NCBI GenBank assembly: GCA_002350845.1
Contig: DEFL01000049.1
Location: 38,185 to 102,184 of the forward strand
Origin: Christensenella sp. UBA2853
GTDB taxonomy: Bacteria; Bacillota; Clostridia; Christensenellales; Aristaeellaceae
Direction: 5' to 3'
Length of the DNA stretch: 64,000 nt
The translations under genes and the position numbers were made by a program. Numbering within the stretch: the first letter of the stretch is position 1; each line of letters begins with the position of its first letter. This document shows positions 17,405 to 26,211 of the stretch, piece by piece. Under the pieces are notes generated by a model, which was not told the DNA's origin, did not search any database, and worked only from the letters and a program-made list of their open reading frames with translations.

Positions 17405-18346
17405 TTATGAAAGCATCGCTGCGCCGATAATGCCTGCATCAGCACCGAGCCGTGCAAGTTCAATATGCGCATAGGGAAGTTCTTTATAAAGAATATACTT
17501 CGGGACTTCTGCGCGCACGGCATCAAGAAGGAATGCGCCGGATTTTGCCACACCGCCGCCGAGTACGATCACTTCGGGGTCGAGAATGTTGATGACATTG
17601 GCAATGGTCTGACCGAGCGCTTTGATAAAGCGGCGGAAGACTTTGACAGCAGTGGGATCACCTTCACGGGCTGCATCGATGACGTGGCGTGCTGTCAGCT
17701 TCTTCAGGTCACCTTCGCAGGAATCCATCAGCATGCTTTCGGGATGACGCCCGAGCAGTTCTCTTGCCATACGAATGATGGCTGTTGCAGAACAATAACG
17801 CTCGACACAGCCGTGATTGCCGCATGTGCACGGTTCACCGTCAAGCTCAAGGATGCTGTGTCCCAGTTCGCTGCCCACTCCGTGCGCTCCGCTCCATACA
17901 CGGCCTCCGAGAATAATGCCCGACCCAATGCCGGTACCGATGGTGATGAAAACGGAAGAGGAGGAACCAGCACTCACACCGGCAACGCTTTCTGCGAGCC
18001 CCGCAACGGTAGCATCATTATCGACAAACACAGGCTTGTCGATATATTTTCTGAACTCTTCACGGAACGGGACATGCTTCCATCCAAGGTTTGTGCAGTA
18101 GATGACAGCACCGGTCTTCTGGTCTGCTACGCCTGGAACACCAGCGCCGATGGAGGCGATGTCCAGAAGGGAGTATCCGCCTTTTTTGACCATGTCAAGG
18201 GCACATTCAGCCATCTGGCGTACCTGCTCTGAGAAAGGAAGGGATGTGTTGGTTACAACTTCACCGCGCTCAAGAATATGGCCTTTCTCGTCGACAATCC
18301 CCATTTGAATACCGGTGCCTCCGATATCCAATCCGATGCGATACAT
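17405..18346 (-). CDS. glcK: ROK family glucokinase
   Basis: A 313-residue ROK-family sugar kinase, most likely ATP-dependent glucokinase making glucose 6-phosphate. The ATP motif is LDIGGTGIQMGIVDEKG at the N-terminus; the sugar and catalytic site is in FVDNDATVAGLAE; GTGIGSGIILGG binds phosphate; and the ROK zinc site is ELGHSILELDG followed by CTCGNHGCVERYCS. A second GGG motif (EVIVLGGGVAKSG) follows. No DNA-binding N-terminus, so it is a kinase rather than a repressor. Its neighbour hprK suggests a shared role in sugar sensing; a 48-bp AT-rich gap separates them. Confidence 0.9.
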   Translation of the reverse strand: MYRIGLDIGGTGIQMGIVDEKGHILERGEVVTNTSLPFSEQVRQMAECALDMVKKGGYSLLDIASIGAGVPGVADQKTGAVIYCTNLGWKHVPFREEFRKYIDKPVFVDNDATVAGLAESVAGVSAGSSSSVFITIGTGIGSGIILGGRVWSGAHGVGSELGHSILELDGEPCTCGNHGCVERYCSATAIIRMARELLGRHPESMLMDSCEGDLKKLTARHVIDAAREGDPTAVKVFRRFIKALGQTIANVINILDPEVIVLGGGVAKSGAFLLDAVRAEVPKYILYKELPYAHIELARLGADAGIIGAAMLS

Positions 18347-18394
18347 AATGAAACCTTCTTTCAGATATATTATATATTTAATGATGAACTATGA

Positions 18395-19309
18395 TTACCG
18401 TGCGGGGTGCAGTGTGCGCATACGCCTGTCCAGCTCATGCGGCGCACTGTAGCCAATGCTTTTCAGAGAATAATTTCTTGCGGCGACTTCCACAATGATG
18501 GCAAGATTTCGTCCGGGACGAACCGGGGTAATCAGCAGGGGAAGTTCCACATCAAGAATCTTGATATGCTCATCTTCCATGCCGAGCCGCACATATTCTT
18601 TTGTCTCGACCCATTTCTCCAGGTGAATGACAAGGTCAATCCGCTTGGAAAGCGCGACAGCACTGACACCATACATTGCGCGAATGTCGATAATGCCGAT
18701 CCCTCTGATTTCCATGAAGTTGCGGATCATGGCAGGACACTGTCCGACCAGTGTGTCGTCCGCAACGCGGCAGACCTCGACAACATCATCTGCGATCAGC
18801 ACATGACCGCGTTTGATCAATTCCAGCGCGGTCTCGCTTTTGCCTACGCCGGATTCTCCAGTGATGAGAACACCGACACCGTATACATCCACCAGTACAG
18901 CATGCCGGGTTACGCGTGGAGCCAGGGCGTGGGTCAGGTACTGCACGCAGTCAAATGAAAACTTGGTGGTGATTTCCTGCGTGAGGTAAACAGCGATGTC
19001 ATGCTCCCTGGCCGCATCAAGAAAATCCTTGGGCGGTTCCATGCCTCTGCAGCAGATAACGCAGGGCATCTTATAGGAGAAATACTGGGAGTACATGGCA
19101 ACACGCTGCTGCGGATCCATGGAGTAGAGATAACTCATTTCCACTTTGCCGATCACCTGAGGACGCTCATACGCAAAGTACTCATAGAAACCACAGAACT
19201 GCATGCCTGGACGGTTGAAGTCAGCACTGTGAATGTCCCAGGCTTCCACAGAGGAGGGGGACAGGAGGGTGAGACCGAGTGTGGATGCGAAATCTTCTGC
19301 CTGTATCAT
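18395..19309 (-). CDS. hprK: HPr kinase/phosphorylase
   Basis: A 304-residue HprK, which phosphorylates and dephosphorylates Ser46 of HPr according to glycolytic state and so controls carbon catabolite repression in Bacillota. The N-terminal domain (about 1-125) is followed by the Walker A motif GESGVGKSETALELIKRGH, the ADDVVEV stretch and the HprK signature EIRGIGIIDI. The C-terminal block KILDVELPLLITPVRPGRN is complete. The start at 19309 follows AAAGGATG. It is between the glucokinase and a HAD phosphatase; no ptsH or ccpA gene lies in the window. Confidence 0.95.
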   Translation of the reverse strand: MIQAEDFASTLGLTLLSPSSVEAWDIHSADFNRPGMQFCGFYEYFAYERPQVIGKVEMSYLYSMDPQQRVAMYSQYFSYKMPCVICCRGMEPPKDFLDAAREHDIAVYLTQEITTKFSFDCVQYLTHALAPRVTRHAVLVDVYGVGVLITGESGVGKSETALELIKRGHVLIADDVVEVCRVADDTLVGQCPAMIRNFMEIRGIGIIDIRAMYGVSAVALSKRIDLVIHLEKWVETKEYVRLGMEDEHIKILDVELPLLITPVRPGRNLAIIVEVAARNYSLKSIGYSAPHELDRRMRTLHPAR

Positions 19310-19326
19310 AATAGCATCCTTTCAGA

Positions 19327-20127
19327 TCAGAAGTAGCTGGGAAAATGGTCCAGAAGGTAATGCGCGATACCGTCGTTTTCATTGCTTGGGCACACATCAT
19401 CTGCACAGGACTTCACCTCATCCCATGCATTGGCAACCGCAACACCTGTTCCAGCGGCCTGTATCATGCTCAGATCATTCAGGCTGTCACCGAAGGCAAT
19501 CGTCTGTTCAAGATGAAATCCAAAATGATCCGCACAGAATGAAAGAGCGAGCCCTTTGGATGTATTGAGTGGATTCACCTCAAGGAATGTGGGCTTGGAC
19601 GTCGTGATACTGGCCCGGCCAGCAAAGCGGACCGAGGCATCGGATCGCATCCTGGAGACCAGGTCGGGATCAGCCATCAGCAGGATCTTGCATGTCGGGT
19701 GATTCTGAAGGAAACCGATCAGATCCGGCGTCTGCACGCCGCGCAGACCCGTGGAAACCGCATACTCCTTTGCGTGATAAGATTCCTTATTATAATGGAA
19801 GGAACCATAATCGTAAGTCTGCATATAGACGCCATACTCATCACCAAAACGGATGATGTCTTCAGCTGTCTTGAGCGGAAGTGCGACCTTCATGAGGCAT
19901 TTGCCACCAGTGTTCCACACTTCAGCGCCATTGCATGCGATAAATGTATCACAGCAACCGAGCCGATGAACATAGGGTTCCATGCTTTCGGGAGATCTTC
20001 CACTGGCAGGAATGATGCGGATGCCCTTCAAGGCAAGCGTACGCAGAACACGTACGGTTGTATCGGATATTGTACGGTCATTATGCAGAAGAGTATCATC
20101 GAGATCAAAAACAACAGCTTCCGTCAA
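19327..20127 (-). CDS. Cof-type HAD-IIB family phosphatase
   Basis: A 266-residue HAD hydrolase with motif I FDLDDTLLHND, motif II PASGRSPESM and the closing motif FGDSLNDLSMIQAAGTGVAVANA. It probably dephosphorylates a sugar phosphate or similar metabolite; the substrate is unknown. The start is TTG at 20127 with GGGAGG 7 bp upstream, since no ATG precedes motif I. It leads the HAD-hprK-glcK unit from an extended -10 promoter and lies divergent from the GH3 gene. Confidence 0.88.
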   Translation of the reverse strand: MTEAVVFDLDDTLLHNDRTISDTTVRVLRTLALKGIRIIPASGRSPESMEPYVHRLGCCDTFIACNGAEVWNTGGKCLMKVALPLKTAEDIIRFGDEYGVYMQTYDYGSFHYNKESYHAKEYAVSTGLRGVQTPDLIGFLQNHPTCKILLMADPDLVSRMRSDASVRFAGRASITTSKPTFLEVNPLNTSKGLALSFCADHFGFHLEQTIAFGDSLNDLSMIQAAGTGVAVANAWDEVKSCADDVCPSNENDGIAHYLLDHFPSYF

Positions 20128-20167
20128 TGGTATACCTCCCTGCTTCGGGTGTAGAGGACTGGGAGAG

Positions 20168-20176
20168 ATTATAGCA
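20168..20176 (-). promoter_or_regulatory. Extended -10 promoter for HAD-hprK-glcK
   Basis: The minus strand reads TGCTATAAT, a perfect extended -10 element, 41 bp ahead of the TTG start at 20127. The -35 region is poor. It faces away from the GH3 promoter, with a 10-bp direct repeat lying between the two. Confidence 0.6.
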
Positions 20177-20215
20177 GATAAGGTTTCATTTTGCTATGGC
20201 TTTTACTCTCTTTTT

Positions 20216-20240
20216 CAGACAGCACCAGACAGCACCAGAC
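20216..20240. repeat. 10-bp direct repeat between divergent promoters
   Basis: CAGACAGCAC occurs twice in tandem followed by a half copy (CAGAC). The period of about one DNA turn and the position between the divergent HAD/hprK and GH3 promoters make an operator role possible. No regulator is known. Confidence 0.5.
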
Positions 20241-20266
20241 GGGCAGGAAAAAGCAAGGGAAGTTAA

Positions 20267-20297
20267 TTGACAAATTTACTATTCAAGGTAAGATAAT
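20267..20297 (+). promoter_or_regulatory. Promoter of the GH3 glycosidase gene
   Basis: TTGACA at 20267-20272 is followed after 16 bp by TAAGAT (or after 19 bp by GATAAT). The GH3 start is about 47 bp further on, with GGAGGATATC as ribosome site. A good vegetative sigma-A type promoter. Confidence 0.65.
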
Positions 20298-20343
20298 AAA
20301 AAGTGTTTTCTGTGTTTCGTTTTAACTGAAGGAGGATATCGGT

Positions 20344-22416
20344 ATGAATCATGCGGAGGCTCGTGTCCTGGCGGAACGTCTTGTTGCTCAGATGACACTG
20401 GAAGAAAAAGCATCGCAGCTGCGGTATAATGCGCCTGCCATTGAGCGCCTTGGTATACCCGAGTATAACTGGTGGAATGAAGCACTGCATGGTGTTGCAC
20501 GGGCAGGCACGGCGACTGTTTTTCCTCAGGCGATAGGACTGGCGGCTGTGTTTGATGAGGCATTCCATCAGAAGATTGCCGATACAGTGGCGACGGAAGC
20601 CAGGGCAAAATACAATGCCCAGAGAGCACATGGAGACCGTGACATTTATAAGGGACTTACGTTCTGGAGCCCGAATATCAATATCTTCCGTGATCCGAGG
20701 TGGGGACGTGGTCACGAAACGCTTGGCGAGGACCCGTATCTGACCAGCCGCATGGGTACGGCGTACATCAAGGGCCTGCAGGGAGACGGCGAATATATGA
20801 AAACTGCGGCCTGTGCAAAGCACTTCTGCGTGCATTCAGGTCCTGAGGCCATCCGTCATGAATTTGACGCAGTTGCAACACCGAAGGATATGGAAGAAAC
20901 GTATCTCCCGGCATTTGAAAGCGCAGTCCGTGAAGGACATGTGGAAGCCGTTATGGGAGCATACAACCGGGTGAACGGCGAGCCTGCATGCGGTTCCAAA
21001 ACGCTGCTGACTGATATTCTGCGGGATAAATGGGGATTTGAAGGACATGTCACCAGCGACTGCTGGGCGATTATGGACTTTCATATGTATCATCATGTGA
21101 CGGATACAGCACCGGAAAGCGCTGCTCTGGCCCTGAAGAGCGGGTGTGACCTGAACTGCGGAGAAGTCTATCTCCATCTTCTTGAAGCGTTGCAGGAAGG
21201 CCTCATTACGGAAGATGACATTACGGAGGCTGCTGTCCGGCTCTTCACGACACGTTACCTGCTGGGTATGTTTGCAGACGACTGTGCATGGGACGCGATC
21301 GGATATGAGCAGAATGATACGGATGAGCATGATGCACTTGCCCAGGCTGCTGCCGAAAAGAGCATGGTCCTTCTGAAAAATGACGGTATTCTTCCGCTTG
21401 ATCCGGAGAAAATTCATTCTGTTGCTGTGATTGGACCCAACGCGGAAAGCATCAGGGCACTGATTGGAAATTATCATGGAACAAGCAGCCGCTATGTTAC
21501 GCTGCTTGACGGAATTCGCTCCTACTGCCGCGAGCATGGAATCCGGGTATTCTATTCTGAGGGATGTCCTTTGGTAAACAATAAGGCGGAAGGACTTGCA
21601 AAACAGGATGATCGTTTCTCTGAAGCCGTCGCGTGTGCTGAAATGGCCGATGTGGTGATTGCCTGTGTTGGTCTGGATGAAACGCTTGAAGGCGAACAGG
21701 GCGACGCGAGCAACTATTCCGCCAGCGGTGATAAGATTTCACTTGAACTGCCGGAGCCGCAGGTGCGCCTGATGGAAATCCTGGAAAAAACAGGGAAGCC
21801 CCTTGTAACTGTTCTTGCTGCAGGCTCTTCGCTGAATGTCCCGCAGGGAAATGCGGAGGTGCTCGCATGGTATCCCGGACAGGCCGGCGGAACAGCACTT
21901 GCACGGATCCTGTTTGGCGAAGTTTCGCCTTCCGGTAAACTTCCAGTGACTTTTTATGAGAGCATTCAGGATCTTCCGGAATTTACCGATTACAGCATGA
22001 AAAACAGAACGTACCGGTATTATACAGGAAAACCATTGTATCCTTTTGGCTACGGCTTGAGTTATACCTCCTTCGGCATTGAGGTTCTGGAGGCTGATTC
22101 AGAGTCCGTGAAGGTCAGCGTCAAGAATCTTGGTACGATGGATGCGGAAACTGTGGTTGAGATTTATGCGCAGACAGAAGACCCCAATGATTCTCTCCAT
22201 CCACATCTGTGTGCCTTCGGAAGAGTCTTTGTTAAAGCCGGAGAAAGTACTGTTTGTACACTGAAACTGGATTCCAACGCATTTACAGTTGTTCATGAGA
22301 GCGGCGAGCGCATCCCTGGAGAAGGGAATAAAAACCTGTGGATCGGTTTTTCACAGCCGGACGACAGAAGCTGCGAACTGACAGGAAGCAAACCTGTCCA
22401 TGTGACAGTGAAATGA
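20344..22416 (+). CDS. Glycoside hydrolase family 3 protein (beta-xylosidase/beta-glucosidase)
   Basis: A 690-residue GH3 enzyme that releases terminal beta-linked sugars from oligosaccharides. It has the N-terminal barrel (YNWWNEALHGVARAG, NINIFRDPRWGRGHETLGEDP, KHFCVHSGPE), the nucleophile region VTSDCW with D239, the C-terminal sandwich and a final FnIII-like domain after GYGLSYTSF. The WWNEALHGVAR pattern is typical of the beta-xylosidase subgroup, so xylo-oligosaccharides are a likely substrate, but beta-glucosidase activity cannot be excluded. There is no signal peptide, so it acts in the cytoplasm on imported sugars. A terminator follows. No transporter is adjacent. Confidence 0.92.
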   Translation: MNHAEARVLAERLVAQMTLEEKASQLRYNAPAIERLGIPEYNWWNEALHGVARAGTATVFPQAIGLAAVFDEAFHQKIADTVATEARAKYNAQRAHGDRDIYKGLTFWSPNINIFRDPRWGRGHETLGEDPYLTSRMGTAYIKGLQGDGEYMKTAACAKHFCVHSGPEAIRHEFDAVATPKDMEETYLPAFESAVREGHVEAVMGAYNRVNGEPACGSKTLLTDILRDKWGFEGHVTSDCWAIMDFHMYHHVTDTAPESAALALKSGCDLNCGEVYLHLLEALQEGLITEDDITEAAVRLFTTRYLLGMFADDCAWDAIGYEQNDTDEHDALAQAAAEKSMVLLKNDGILPLDPEKIHSVAVIGPNAESIRALIGNYHGTSSRYVTLLDGIRSYCREHGIRVFYSEGCPLVNNKAEGLAKQDDRFSEAVACAEMADVVIACVGLDETLEGEQGDASNYSASGDKISLELPEPQVRLMEILEKTGKPLVTVLAAGSSLNVPQGNAEVLAWYPGQAGGTALARILFGEVSPSGKLPVTFYESIQDLPEFTDYSMKNRTYRYYTGKPLYPFGYGLSYTSFGIEVLEADSESVKVSVKNLGTMDAETVVEIYAQTEDPNDSLHPHLCAFGRVFVKAGESTVCTLKLDSNAFTVVHESGERIPGEGNKNLWIGFSQPDDRSCELTGSKPVHVTVK

Positions 22417-22429
22417 TCACTGGAAAAAA

Positions 22430-22452
22430 GTCATCCTGATGGATGGCTTTTT
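22430..22452 (+). terminator. Rho-independent terminator after the GH3 gene
   Basis: GTCATCC-TGAT-GGATGGC (one G-T pair) followed by TTTTTC, 14 bp after the GH3 stop codon. Confidence 0.8.
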
Positions 22453-22552
22453 CTTGTTGAACGAAGTCAGGAAGAAGTTGGGGCGGGCGGTTTTGTTCCG
22501 GAAAATGTGATCTCATAAACCGGGAAAAACAGGGGGGTCTAAGAAAAATGCA

Positions 22553-22581
22553 TTGTAAAAAGAAAGGGGTTTGGATATAAT
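22553..22581 (+). promoter_or_regulatory. Promoter of the DUF2461-phosphohexomutase unit
   Basis: TTGTAA and TATAAT with 17-bp spacing. The ribosome site AGGGGGT precedes the ATG at 22608. Confidence 0.75.
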
Positions 22582-22607
22582 GAAACTGTAGTTTAGGGGG
22601 TGCAACC

Positions 22608-23330
22608 ATGTTTACCGGCTTCCCGGAAGGGACGGACCAGTTTTTTCTTGATATTCGATTTCACAACAATGCCGATTTTTTTCATTCGAATATTGAGCGT
22701 TATCGAAAAGAAGTGCAGGCTCCGTTTTATGCACTGATTGAGGATCTGGTCCCTTCTTTGCTTGACATTGATTCACAGATGGAAACGCGGCCGCATAAGA
22801 TCCTCTCCAGACTTCGCCGCGACATCCGTTTTACGAAGGACAAAACACCTTACAGAGACCATCTGTGGACCTATTTTCACCGTGCAGCTGAGCCAAAGGA
22901 GGCTTCAGTTGGATTCTGGTTTGAGTACGGTCCCGGACGTCTTGCATGGGGAATGGGATGCTGGGGGGACAACCGCCCTCTGATGGACCGCATGCGCAGG
23001 TATTTAGCAGCGAACCCATCCTATTACAGCGGCCTTATTCATGGATGCGGGCTTGCGCAGAAACATCTTGTTCTTCAGGCGGATCTGTGGAAACGAATGC
23101 AGATTCCACCGAACATTCCCGCCGACCTTGAAGCGTGGTACAGGATACGAAACTTTGGCATTGTGCAGTCGTTTCCGGACCTGCGAGAAGCTGCAGACCG
23201 AAGCCTGTTTCTGCATATCCGATCGGATTTTCAGACGATGGCACCTTTGTACAGAATGCTCAGGGGAATGCAGGACGAATTGGATACTGAAGCACTGAAT
23301 GCACAAAAAAACATGGAGGAAACAGTATGA
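22608..23330 (+). CDS. DUF2461 domain-containing protein
   Basis: A 240-residue DUF2461 (TIGR02453-type) protein of unknown function. Family marks are FFLDIRFHNNADFFHSNIERY near the N-terminus, LSRLRRDIRFTKDKTPYRDH and GFWFEYGPGRLAWGMGCW. It has no signal peptide or membrane span and is probably a cytosolic protein. Its TGA overlaps the ATG of the phosphohexomutase gene (ATGA), so the two are translationally coupled. Whether it helps sugar-phosphate metabolism is only suggested by that coupling. Confidence 0.9.
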   Translation: MFTGFPEGTDQFFLDIRFHNNADFFHSNIERYRKEVQAPFYALIEDLVPSLLDIDSQMETRPHKILSRLRRDIRFTKDKTPYRDHLWTYFHRAAEPKEASVGFWFEYGPGRLAWGMGCWGDNRPLMDRMRRYLAANPSYYSGLIHGCGLAQKHLVLQADLWKRMQIPPNIPADLEAWYRIRNFGIVQSFPDLREAADRSLFLHIRSDFQTMAPLYRMLRGMQDELDTEALNAQKNMEETV

Positions 23331-24838
23331 ATTGGCAATCATTAATCAGCGGTTCTGATGTCAGAGGCGTTGCTATGGGTGAGCATCCTGTGCTGACCGA
23401 ACACATCGCCAAATGCCTGGGCATGGCATTTGCTCGTTTCACCGCACAAAAAACCGGCAAGCCTGTGAGCCAGGTCACCATTGCAATTGGGAGAGACAGC
23501 CGTGTAACCGGACCGGCGCTGGCAACAGCTGCAGCGGAAGGCATTTCCAGAGCCGGGGCATCTGTGATGAATTTCGGCCTGTGTACCACACCGGCTATGT
23601 ATATGTCGATTATCACGCCTGGATTTCAGCCGGATGGCTCCATTATGGTGACTGCCAGCCATCTTCCGCCTGAACGGAATGGTCTGAAATTCTTCCTCGC
23701 GGACGGTGGACTCGAGACAAAAGATGTCGTTGAGCTGCTGAATACAGCCAGTGAACTGAATCCGGAAGATTTTGCTGTTTCCGGCAAAATTGCTGATAAG
23801 CCATTTTTGCCTGTATATATGAATCAGCTTGCAGACAGAATTCGGACGGGACTTGATACAGATCTCCCCAAGCCCCTGCTTGGACTGCATGTGGTGGTCG
23901 ACGCTGGCAACGGCGCTGGCGGGTTTTATGCCGAGCTGATGGAAAGCCTCGGCGCATGGATTGAAGGCAGCCAGTTCCTTGAGCCGGATGGCAGATTTCC
24001 GAATCATATGCCCAATCCGGAAAATCCCGAAGCAATGCGTTCTGTCTCAGAGGCAGTGAAACGTGCCGGGGCTGACCTTGGTGTGATTTTTGACGCGGAC
24101 TGCGACCGTGCAGCCATCGTGGACAGCGATGGCAGAGAGATCAATCGAAACCGGCTGATTGCCCTTGTTTCGGCCATGATCCTGGATGAAAAACCGGGTC
24201 AGACCATTGTTACGGACTCTGTGACGAGCTCGGGTCTCAGAAAGTTTATCAATGACTGGGGCGGAGAGCATTACCGCTACAAGAGAGGCTACCGCAATGT
24301 GATTGATGAGGCACGGCGGCTGAATGATGAAGGCATTGAATGTCCTCTTGCCATTGAGACCAGTGGTCATGCGGCACTGAAAGAAAACCATTTCCTCGAT
24401 GACGGCATGTATCTTGTGACCGTGCTGATTGTCAAGGCAATGAAGCTGAAGCAGCAGGGCAAAACGCTGGGATCCCTGATTGCTGATCTTCAGGAACCGG
24501 TCGAGAGCAAGGAAATCAGACTGAATATAACTGATGAAAACTTCCGCGCGGCCGGTCAGAATGCCATCGCAATGGTCATGGATTATGCCAATGCAGCGGA
24601 AAACTGGCACATCGCGCCGGATAATCGGGAAGGTGTACGCATTTCCTTTGACCTGAACGGAGGAATGGACAATGGATGGTTCCTTCTGCGGCTTTCGGTC
24701 CATGATCCTGTGCTTCCGCTGAACGTGGAAAGTGATGTTCCGGGCGGTGTGAGCACTATGCTCAAGGCACTCTATGAAGTCCTGAAAGATGCCAGCGGCA
24801 TTGATTTGGAACCCCTGAAGAGTGAGATCGGCGGGTAA
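23327..24838 (+). CDS. Phosphomannomutase/phosphoglucomutase
   Basis: A 503-residue alpha-D-phosphohexomutase that interconverts hexose 6- and 1-phosphates, linking glycolysis to glycogen and wall-sugar precursors. The phosphoserine loop is TASHLPPERNGLKFF with S111; the Mg loop reads DADCDR at 256-261 (DGDxDR in most relatives); the sugar-binding loop is ETSGHAALKEN; and the phosphate-binding loop is in the C-terminal domain. Whether it prefers glucose or mannose phosphates cannot be told, but it could supply glucose 1-phosphate to the glycogen operon at 37165-43459. Followed by a long bidirectional terminator. Confidence 0.9.
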   Translation: MNWQSLISGSDVRGVAMGEHPVLTEHIAKCLGMAFARFTAQKTGKPVSQVTIAIGRDSRVTGPALATAAAEGISRAGASVMNFGLCTTPAMYMSIITPGFQPDGSIMVTASHLPPERNGLKFFLADGGLETKDVVELLNTASELNPEDFAVSGKIADKPFLPVYMNQLADRIRTGLDTDLPKPLLGLHVVVDAGNGAGGFYAELMESLGAWIEGSQFLEPDGRFPNHMPNPENPEAMRSVSEAVKRAGADLGVIFDADCDRAAIVDSDGREINRNRLIALVSAMILDEKPGQTIVTDSVTSSGLRKFINDWGGEHYRYKRGYRNVIDEARRLNDEGIECPLAIETSGHAALKENHFLDDGMYLVTVLIVKAMKLKQQGKTLGSLIADLQEPVESKEIRLNITDENFRAAGQNAIAMVMDYANAAENWHIAPDNREGVRISFDLNGGMDNGWFLLRLSVHDPVLPLNVESDVPGGVSTMLKALYEVLKDASGIDLEPLKSEIGG

Positions 24839-24845
24839 GACGCCT

Positions 24846-24885
24846 ATCATAAAAACAGAACCTTTGCGGGTTCTGTTTTTATGAT
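24846..24885. terminator. Bidirectional terminator between convergent genes
   Basis: A perfect 17-bp inverted repeat (24846-24862 and 24869-24885, 6-base loop) with A runs on the left arm and T runs on the right, so it can end transcription from the phosphohexomutase (plus) and tmcAL (minus) sides. Confidence 0.9.
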
Positions 24886-24901
24886 GCCTGAACATTTTGC
24901 A

Positions 24902-26110
24902 TTAAACGCGCACGATGCGATGGGAGTAAAGACCACCCATGGGCAGTCCGCAGCCGACCGACCACAGGTCCCATGCTTTTTCCTCCGACTGCCGCCAGGA
25001 ATCAGACAGCTGGGAAGCATTCCCGATGATCTTCATCGGCCCCAGAAGATGAAGCAGCTCTTCAGACTCCCGGCGCACACCAAGCAGGAGGGCCTGCGAT
25101 GGACCATCTGAAGGAAGGACAGAACGATCGAACTGAAGAAAGGCATGCATGACAAGCCGGGCTACTCTTGGACGCGTATACCGCCGTGTACAGGCTTTGT
25201 CCAGCAGATCTTCCAGGCACACGGCTGTTTTCAGTGCATTTCGTACTCGATCCGGAAGCCCCTCCGACTGATCGGGAAGCTGTTTCCAGAATTCAGGGGA
25301 CAGGGTGCGGAGCATGCAGAGGACAGCATGATCCAGCGCTCCGGGTTTCAGGATTCTTCCGTTAAGGGAAGCTTCTCGGAGAAGACGCACGCCTGTTTCC
25401 GGCATAGCCCCTGAGATGGCCGGCCAGTCACCGCGGGCTAGTGCAGCCCGGATTCCGGAGGCACTTGCAAAAGTGGATGCATCCAGGCGGGTTTCAAGAT
25501 AATCGGATTCCCGCGGAATGCAGAGCGGAACCATGCTGCTGCCCAGACGCATCAGCTGGCGGAGGTAGCAGACGGCGAGGGTGTTGTTCGGAGAACTGAG
25601 CACGGAAGAGCAGGCAGGATCGAATCGTCCTGCCGCTCTGGCAAGGGCTGCTGGATAAGGCAGGCCTTCAGCGAGAAAGGTGTGCAGGTCATCCAGCATG
25701 CTTTCAGGCGGGAATTCGAGAAGCGATGCGGTTTGGCTGAGCAGATCCGCACGAGGTGTTTCACATCCGAACGACAGCATGCTGCAGCCCAGACCGTTTA
25801 ACAGTGAGACACCGCCCAGGGCAAAATGCTCAGCATCTCTCAGCGACCATGCAACCGGAAGCGCAAAGACTGCATCCGCACCGCCCTCAAGCGCCATCTG
25901 AACACGCTCTTTGACAGGGAGGACAGCCATTTCTCCACGCTGGGTGAAGCATGTGGACATGACGACCACTATGAAATCAGCTCCAGCCTGCCTCGTCTGC
26001 TGGAGATGATGCAGATGACCGTTGTGAAACGGATTATATTCTGCAATGACACCTGCGATTTGAGGAAAATGTGCTTTTGAAAAATGAGAATCAGGGAAGG
26101 TGTTCTGCAT
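24902..26110 (-). CDS. tmcAL: tRNA(Met) cytidine acetate ligase
   Basis: A 402-residue nucleotidyltransferase-fold protein matching TmcAL (formerly DUF795/YlbM), which uses acetate and ATP to make N4-acetylcytidine at the wobble base of elongator tRNA-Met. The N-terminal GVIAEYNPFHNGHLHHL carries the HxGH motif; later blocks include FGCE, SSPNNTLAVCYLRQL and the C-terminal RPRVARLVMHAFLQ. The start MQNTF at 26110 gives the usual length; in-frame codons to 26176 lie in the pta promoter region. The ribosome site is weak. Acetate made by the neighbouring Pta-AckA pathway is its substrate, though the link may be chance. Confidence 0.92.
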   Translation of the reverse strand: MQNTFPDSHFSKAHFPQIAGVIAEYNPFHNGHLHHLQQTRQAGADFIVVVMSTCFTQRGEMAVLPVKERVQMALEGGADAVFALPVAWSLRDAEHFALGGVSLLNGLGCSMLSFGCETPRADLLSQTASLLEFPPESMLDDLHTFLAEGLPYPAALARAAGRFDPACSSVLSSPNNTLAVCYLRQLMRLGSSMVPLCIPRESDYLETRLDASTFASASGIRAALARGDWPAISGAMPETGVRLLREASLNGRILKPGALDHAVLCMLRTLSPEFWKQLPDQSEGLPDRVRNALKTAVCLEDLLDKACTRRYTRPRVARLVMHAFLQFDRSVLPSDGPSQALLLGVRRESEELLHLLGPMKIIGNASQLSDSWRQSEEKAWDLWSVGCGLPMGGLYSHRIVRV

Positions 26111-26120
26111 GAAAACCCAC

Positions 26121-26149
26121 TTTCTTTTATGTTTGAAATCATGTATAAT
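26121..26149 (+). promoter_or_regulatory. Probable promoter of pta-ackA
   Basis: A consensus TATAAT at 26144-26149 with a weak TTTCTT 17 bp upstream; the pta start is at 26212. It overlaps the 5' end of the divergent tmcAL transcript. Confidence 0.55.
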
Positions 26150-26211
26150 TATTCGGGCATCTTTTTTCGTGTCCATCGAATCGACTGATAAACAAAATGG
26201 AGGTATTGCTC

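Noticed and set aside
17405..18346. ROK protein as a transcriptional repressor
   Set aside because: There is no N-terminal helix-turn-helix; the kinase motifs and zinc site are intact, so glucokinase is preferred.
26110..26176. Longer tmcAL start at 26176
   Set aside because: It would add 22 residues across the pta promoter region and lacks a ribosome site; the 402-residue form matches the family length.
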